This document shows positions 58,861 to 64,000 of a stretch of DNA of 64,000 nt, piece after piece. This stretch comes from Isoetes taiwanensis (taxonomy: Eukaryota > Streptophyta > Lycopodiopsida > Isoetales > Isoetaceae). Position 1 is the first letter of the stretch, and every line of letters starts with the position of its first letter. Made by a program: the position numbers and the translations under genes. The notes beneath the pieces were generated by a model, which saw only the letters and a program-made list of their open reading frames with translations, was not told the origin of the DNA and did not search any database. The stretch covers positions 1,110,987 to 1,174,986 of the forward strand of contig JAJEKV010000058.1 in assembly GCA_021234155.1 (NCBI GenBank), read 5' to 3'.

Positions 58861-59100
58861 AAATTATTTAATTATTTTGAAAGTAGTATAGGAACATGGA
58901 TGAATCATTTCGTTGCATATGTCTTTGTTTTTGCAAGGCAAAGAGGTAAGTGGCCAATGTCACGAAGATGTTGTTTTTCTATTCTGATCCCGTGTTGACA
59001 ATTCATGTGTATTTTTTTTGTTTTGTTAAGGGTGATGCGTAACTTTTTTTTTTTGATGTTTAGATGTAGATTTTGAACATTATTTATTAGCATGTGTTTG

Positions 59101-59190
59101 TGTTGAATGGTTAAGTCCTTTGAGGTGTAGGGTTCGACTTAGTGTTGAATAACATGAGTAACATATGGGATTTGAACCTCTTGAGAACGT
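59101..59190 (+). other. tRNA-like box A/box B pair
   Basis: TGTTGAATGG at 59101-59110 (nine of ten box A positions) and GGTTCGACT at 59131-59139 (box B core) are about 30 bases apart. A reversed T-arm-like GGGATTTGAACC is at about 59166. Perhaps relic SINE heads; no cloverleaf tRNA is formed. Confidence 0.3.
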
Positions 59191-59759
59191 ATGAATGCAT
59201 TACCGAGTTTTCGTATCCTTTGTATTGTATCCACATTATTCACTTTACATTCTTCTATAATCTTCGATATTGCCTTCCAAGACATCCTGCAATGTGGAGG
59301 TATGGGATGCAATGATTACCAGCTTTGCTCAACATGGTGAAAGCTTATACTTAAGTTATTTTGAGATATGCTAGCTTGAAAATCCCCAAGGAAGGAGGCT
59401 CATTCATGAGATGATACTTCAGAGAGTGTGACATGATTATAGGGAATACCAACAATAAAACAATAGAGAAGGGGCAAACAAACATGCATAATGTCCAAGT
59501 TTAGTTCCTTTTTATAAAGATGTAAACAAAAAACATAATTCAATTAAATACTTAGTTTGCGCCCTAGCCTGTTTGATTGAGCATTCACCCTTCCTAATTT
59601 GGACGGTGAGGATGACCCCTTGAATCCATATTCTAGATTAGTTCTATATAAAAGCGAGGGACAGTGAGGGGCTCAGATTAGTTCTATCAAAGAGGGGGAG
59701 GGGACAAAAGGCGCTTGGTAAAAAAGGCAAATCCTTTAACCTTTTGCCTATTTGGACGT

Positions 59760-59970
59760 GGCCTTTAAGGCCCTCTTATGCTATAAATTCACCACCTTAA
59801 GCTAACTTCCAACACGCAAGGAGGAGCAAGGAGACATGGCTTAGCATGAGGAACAAGCACGCAGCTATGAAGACGACTTGATTGACATCATATTTGGTAA
59901 GGAAATAATGGAGGAAGACAGCACCTGCTATATGACAAGGCTGTCTTCACATCTAAGAGAAACACGCTGA
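59760..59970 (+). promoter_or_regulatory. TATA-like core and blocked short frame
   Basis: TATAAATTCACC at 59780 lies about 55 bases before an ATG at 59836, but its frame is MA-stop followed by HEEQARSYEDDLIDIIFGKE. It may be a relic 5' end of a gene. Confidence 0.25.
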
Positions 59971-60030
59971 AGATCAACAACAAGGTCCTTCAGAGGTGAT
60001 ATGGATAACTCCATACAACACTATCTAACA

Positions 60031-60058
60031 CTAGTAATGGTGCCCAGCATTGCTGGGC
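60031..60058 (-). mobile_element. Helitron 3' end
   Basis: On the - strand, GCCCAGCAATGCTGGGC (60042-60058) is followed by ACCATTA and CTAG ending at 60031, then T. A possible 5' end, TCTCTATGTGTACAAGAATT on the - strand, lies near 62432, which would give about 2.4 kb; that pairing is weak. Confidence 0.75.
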
Positions 60059-60474
60059 AATTATTTGAAACGTGTAAGGTTGTTTTATAGTGACCCTCAC
60101 TTGAGAACCTATAAGTTCGGATTATGCTTCACATTTGCTTTCAATTGTGTGGCAGCCCTCCCTTTTAATCATGAGTCAAAAAAGTTGAAAATCCAAACCT
60201 AAAATGGCCAATGTAAAATCACATCAATGCTAAGGAAAACAATGCGGGTTTTCTAATGGTAAATTAGAACTATTGGTATGGTAGAATTAAAAGGAAATGG
60301 TAAGGTAGAACTATTGGTATGGTAGAATAAGAAGCAATGCAATGTTAAATGTAATGCTTTAGCTAGGCTTGCTCAATTAGTAACTCAACTTTAAATATTT
60401 TTTTGCTTTATGCCACATATTGTCCAATTTTTTATGAAATTGCATCAGTTTGTGGCTTCTGGGGCATTAAGCAA

Positions 60475-60650
60475 GGGCATGTACTATAGAGCATATAAAG
60501 GCAACATGCGTTCGGTTTCAAGGCTAGTTCTTTTACCACTTTGAAGTTTAAGTGTAACCAACTAAAACCATCCGTGACAGATGTGCATGCCCTATAAAGC
60601 ATGTCAAGACAGCATACGTTCATGTTCGGTTTCAAGGCACATCCAACTAA
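60475..60650. repeat. About 110-bp diverged duplication
   Basis: AGCAT(A/G)T followed by GCA.CATGCGTTC-type sequence, GGTTTCAAGGC and CCAACTAAAA.CAT and TGTGA recur in order at 60487-60580 and 60596-60668. Confidence 0.7.
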
Positions 60651-61283
60651 AAACATTCTGTGATAGTTCGTCATGAGTCTGTACATATATGAGCAACATA
60701 AGAATGAAATAGTGCAATCACAATTTTGGTTTATGAATAGAGTCAGTTTAAAGTTGGACTCCTTGGGTTAATATGAGGATATGGGACAGTAATGAAGTAA
60801 ACATCATAACTAAATATTAAGAGTATGTAGCAGTATTACAGTTGCCACAGGATCATACTATGCCCAGTAGTCTGTACTTCCTCACTCACCAAGAACGTCT
60901 TAAAGAGAAATACATGAATGGAATCATGGGATCACCTTCAATTCATAGTAGCCTAGGAGATCCCTGACTCCCAATGTCACAAACATGGAGCCTTGGTTTT
61001 CAAAGTTAGACACCTGCGGTATAATGCAAATGCAAGCCATTCATAAGTTGCCAATATCCTAAGGTCTTACTTCCAGAGCCATGCGGCCAAATGTAATCAT
61101 TCCTTGTATTTCAATATTCTTCTTTGGTTTCGTACACTCTCCAATATCTGTTGCATTAACTAAGTTGTCAGATAATGAGAGTCTGTAATATTGCCATATT
61201 GCAGACTGAAAACGTACAGTCAGCAAGTCTGGATTTCCCACCTCCCCAGTTTGTTGTTGTTGCATCAAATTTATATTTAAATC

Positions 61284-61313
61284 ATAGTAAACGTGTGCCC
61301 GGCGTTGCCGGGC
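61284..61313 (-). mobile_element. Helitron 3' end, CTAT variant
   Basis: Perfect hairpin GCCCGGCAACGCCGGGC (61297-61313 on the - strand), then ACACGTTTA and CTAT instead of CTAG. GCCGGGCACACGTTTAC recurs inverted at about 61931-61947, so part of this terminus is present twice. Confidence 0.6.
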
Positions 61314-61719
61314 ATGTTTGGCCGCACATCAATTTGGATTGCGTGTTTATATGGGCACTCAACTGTGGGTACATGTATATTAACCCTAAATATTCTTTTG
61401 AAGATTTGCATATTTGCTAATTGTTATGTATAATTGCATAAAGGAGAAGTCGCCAAACATATAATTGTCAGTCAAAAGCTACATACGTATAGAAACCATC
61501 CCATAAAAAAAATTGTCTATAAGCTAAGCAAGTATATGAAGTGGATTCCATCACCCTAATGCATTGCCTAATTGGAACTAATGTGTAGTTTCCCAACTCA
61601 TAGAAAACGTCATGACCCACATGCATTCATCAAATAGGGGCAAATGTTATAACATGTTTTGTGGTTTAAGTTATTGTTTGGCCAATTTAATTACCTAGTT
61701 GTCATAATTCATTCAAGTA

Positions 61720-61772
61720 AATGTATACCTGGCGTTGCCCAAATGTATGCCTGGCGTTGCCGAGCATACGTT
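61720..61772 (-). mobile_element. Two overlapping Helitron-like 3' hairpin remnants
   Basis: On the + strand ATGTATACCTGGCGTTGCC and ATGTATGCCTGGCGTTGCCG lie in tandem, each like the - strand terminus (GGCAACGCCAGGC then ATACAT). Only the second keeps a near-complete stem (GCCTGGCGTTGCCGAGC). CTRR is not preserved. Confidence 0.45.
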
Positions 61773-61949
61773 GGGATGCATGTGAAAGGCTTTGTAACAT
61801 TAGGCTTATCGATTCCATATATTATCTAAGGATTTATAAAAGAGACCCTAGCATTCACCAAAATTGATGACATTGAGTTTGTAATAATGGCAACCATTGT
61901 AATACTGGAGTTTACTGCCAATCGTTAATGCCGGGCACACGTTTACGAT

Positions 61950-64000
61950 GGTTGCCACAGAGTTTGCCACTAAAATGATTAGGTGCATACAGAAGTTATT
62001 TGGTACTACTACAGCAATTTGGTCTATGGTGTTTTTCTTGTTGTTGTCGGTTGATTTTCATTGTGGTCTTCCTTTCTTATAGAACATCATAATGTCTTCA
62101 TATTTCATTACCACCAATATTTGATGAAGTATACTTGATTACTTCTGTCTAATTTATTATTCAAGATAAAAATGGCACAACAAAATTGTCGCGCCAAACC
62201 ACCACCTAAGGTGCAATTCACTATGAATCGGGGATGTTATAAAAAGCATAACAACCTGTTATAAACTTCTTGTTATCAACGCTTTTGTAGAGAACACCAC
62301 ATCTATAGGTTGTCAAAGTACTGATTTCAATCCCACGCTTTTTTCCATGTTTAATCAGGAACTCAAGTTCATGAACTCGTTTATAGTTGTTCTTCTTGTA
62401 CACATAAAGGTCTCAATTCTTGTACACATAGAGATCTCAAGCTCTGCCATAAAATATGGATCAGTGCATCATCTTCAAGGAACGGTAGAATTATTCAAAA
62501 GACTACTGCATTATTCTGCATAGGATTAAATCACATATGTACAACAGAGCTAAAGGACATATAATTTACAACAGAACATGTGTACAACATATAATTTACA
62601 CCACACGTTCATGCACCATCACCATCAGATCTGATAAGAAGATGCAAGTTGCTTAGCCTGACCCCAAATTGTGATCTGCACTCTAGTCTTTCACTTTAAG
62701 ATCCCACATTGGTGCACATGGGCCTGCAATGATAAATCAATGTGCTCTTTGCACAACAATTCCAGTATCTATGTCGAGAAAGGAAGTCGTCTTTGCCTGC
62801 CCTTTATGCAAGGCCTCTGATATTTAGGTAAATTCAGAGCTAAAGTTCTATAATGTCAGCACTTCATACCGCATAATATCATAATCAATATAGTAGTCAG
62901 AATGTGAAACATGATTGGCTGGATCAGTTTTCTAGGCATATAAGGTAATAAGCAATTGGCAACGATCAGTCTTACAACATCGCCCTTTTTTACATATGGT
63001 GTAAGTTTTATGGACTCAATTAATATGGCAGACAGTCTAAAAATAACCTTGAAGTTTTCAAGTACTTCAAATTCTTTTCTTTTTCTTCTTCTTCTTTAAT
63101 CTTGAACATGGAACATCCATCCTTGTCACTGATTTCAGTCATTCAAAACAAAAATATTTAAATAAATGACTGCGTTAAATAAACAATAGCTTAAAATAAT
63201 GGTCAAGAACTTAGCTGAGCTATTGCAAATGCTGCACATTGTTCCATCGATCCATTTTTGTCCTTAGCCAAGCCAACTAAAGGAATACAGATTTCCATTC
63301 CAATTCCTTCATAATGTCCAGAATGTACGCAATGCTTATATTTCGAGGACCTCCTACACCGCAAAGATACCTCCATAAGATTTCGAAATTGGTCGGAGTT
63401 TACAATAGTTCTTGATCCACATCCGCAAAATCAACATAACATCTATATAAACAAAAACGTGCCTAATGGATTTTCAAAAGACCTATAGGAATCTCAGGAG
63501 GAAGAATGAGTGCCCAAAGACAAATGAATGAATACATGTTTTTTTTTTGCACTTGTCGGCAATAACACACATTTAGCAAAAATGTGATCGCCAAGAACCC
63601 TATAAAATCGAACATTTTAGGAAATAAAATGCAAACTCACATTGGAACATGCAGATCTATTCTACAATAATCCAATAGGAATTTGTTCAATGAAGAAGGG
63701 GTCTCATGACCACAAAAAATCCTTACTTAAGCATGCTTGCAACAACAAACTTAAAAATCTGTATTTGCATGATTGCAAACAATAAACTTCCCCGTTAAAA
63801 ATCAGTCAAGCCCTATCCCGTGAAGGATACAATTTAAAAAGATTACCCAACGTTTTTTTACGCCAAGATTTGCCGTGCTTTCAATCTAACATGATAAGAG
63901 TTCCCGTTAAGAATCCGGCCGTGCCCCTATCAAGAAGGATAAGGCTTAAAAAAAAAAAACCTGGATGGTTTTTTTCATAATCGAATGCACTTCAAGCTGA
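61950..64000. other. AT-rich end of window, no gene seen
   Basis: No coding homology recognised. A 25-base direct duplication (TTCTTGTACACATA.AG) lies at 62390-62435. Confidence 0.5.

Overview
The window is nuclear DNA of a land plant. It is AT-rich, with one clear intact plant-type gene, an intronless F-box/kelch gene on the + strand at 16524-17582. The rest is transposon-derived or gene debris. A chloroplast psaA fragment inside a transposon, a Ty1/copia remnant, Helitrons, a Mutator-like element, a LINE 3' end and a tRNA-type SINE all fit a plant. The psaA fragment keeps an Ala-Ile-Gln stretch that, as I recall, is commoner outside flowering plants, so a bryophyte, lycophyte or fern is possible; the species cannot be told from the sequence.

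Layout. 1-3783 (- strand): decayed Rep part of a Helitron Rep/helicase; the helicase part would lie beyond base 1. 4790-5309: two exons of an ER-type Ca2+-ATPase, the first cut at its 3' splice boundary by a 185-bp foldback element with a 9-bp target duplication. 5690-8540: an old duplication enclosing a DEAD-box helicase exon scrap. 8540-15880: mostly unrecognised AT-rich DNA with repeats and a LINE tail. 15910-17582: G-box-rich promoter and the F-box/kelch gene. 18990-21631: a multi-exon, broken Crypton-like (DUF3504) tyrosine recombinase gene. 22690-31389: probable Helitron territory holding an AGATTC array, orphan exons, a hairpin-forming inverted repeat and a 1.6-kb homopurine tract. 33203-38036: probable non-autonomous Helitron on the - strand. 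38038-38830: duplicated scrap with an ABC-transporter exon. 39180-40440: Ty1/copia remnant followed by a W-box-rich stretch. 40893-41519 (-): uncharacterised zinc-ribbon ORF. 43400-45561: Pack-MULE-like element with long terminal inverted repeats, 9-bp target duplication and the plastid psaA fragment. 46700-47530 (-): LRR-protein debris. 48771-49315: LINE 3' end with a hexamer tail. 50-56 kb: local tandem duplications. 56911, 60031, 61284 and 61726: further Helitron 3' ends. 58636-58860: a tRNA-type SINE.

How it fits together. Apart from the F-box/kelch gene, and perhaps the zinc-ribbon ORF, no intact pathway or operon is present. The unifying theme is mobile DNA that gathers and breaks host gene pieces (Ca2+-ATPase, DEAD-box helicase, ABC transporter, LRR protein, plastid psaA). 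The most unusual item is the Crypton-like recombinase gene, which I reconstruct as eight exons that join in one consistent frame but carry two nonsense codons and a frameshift.
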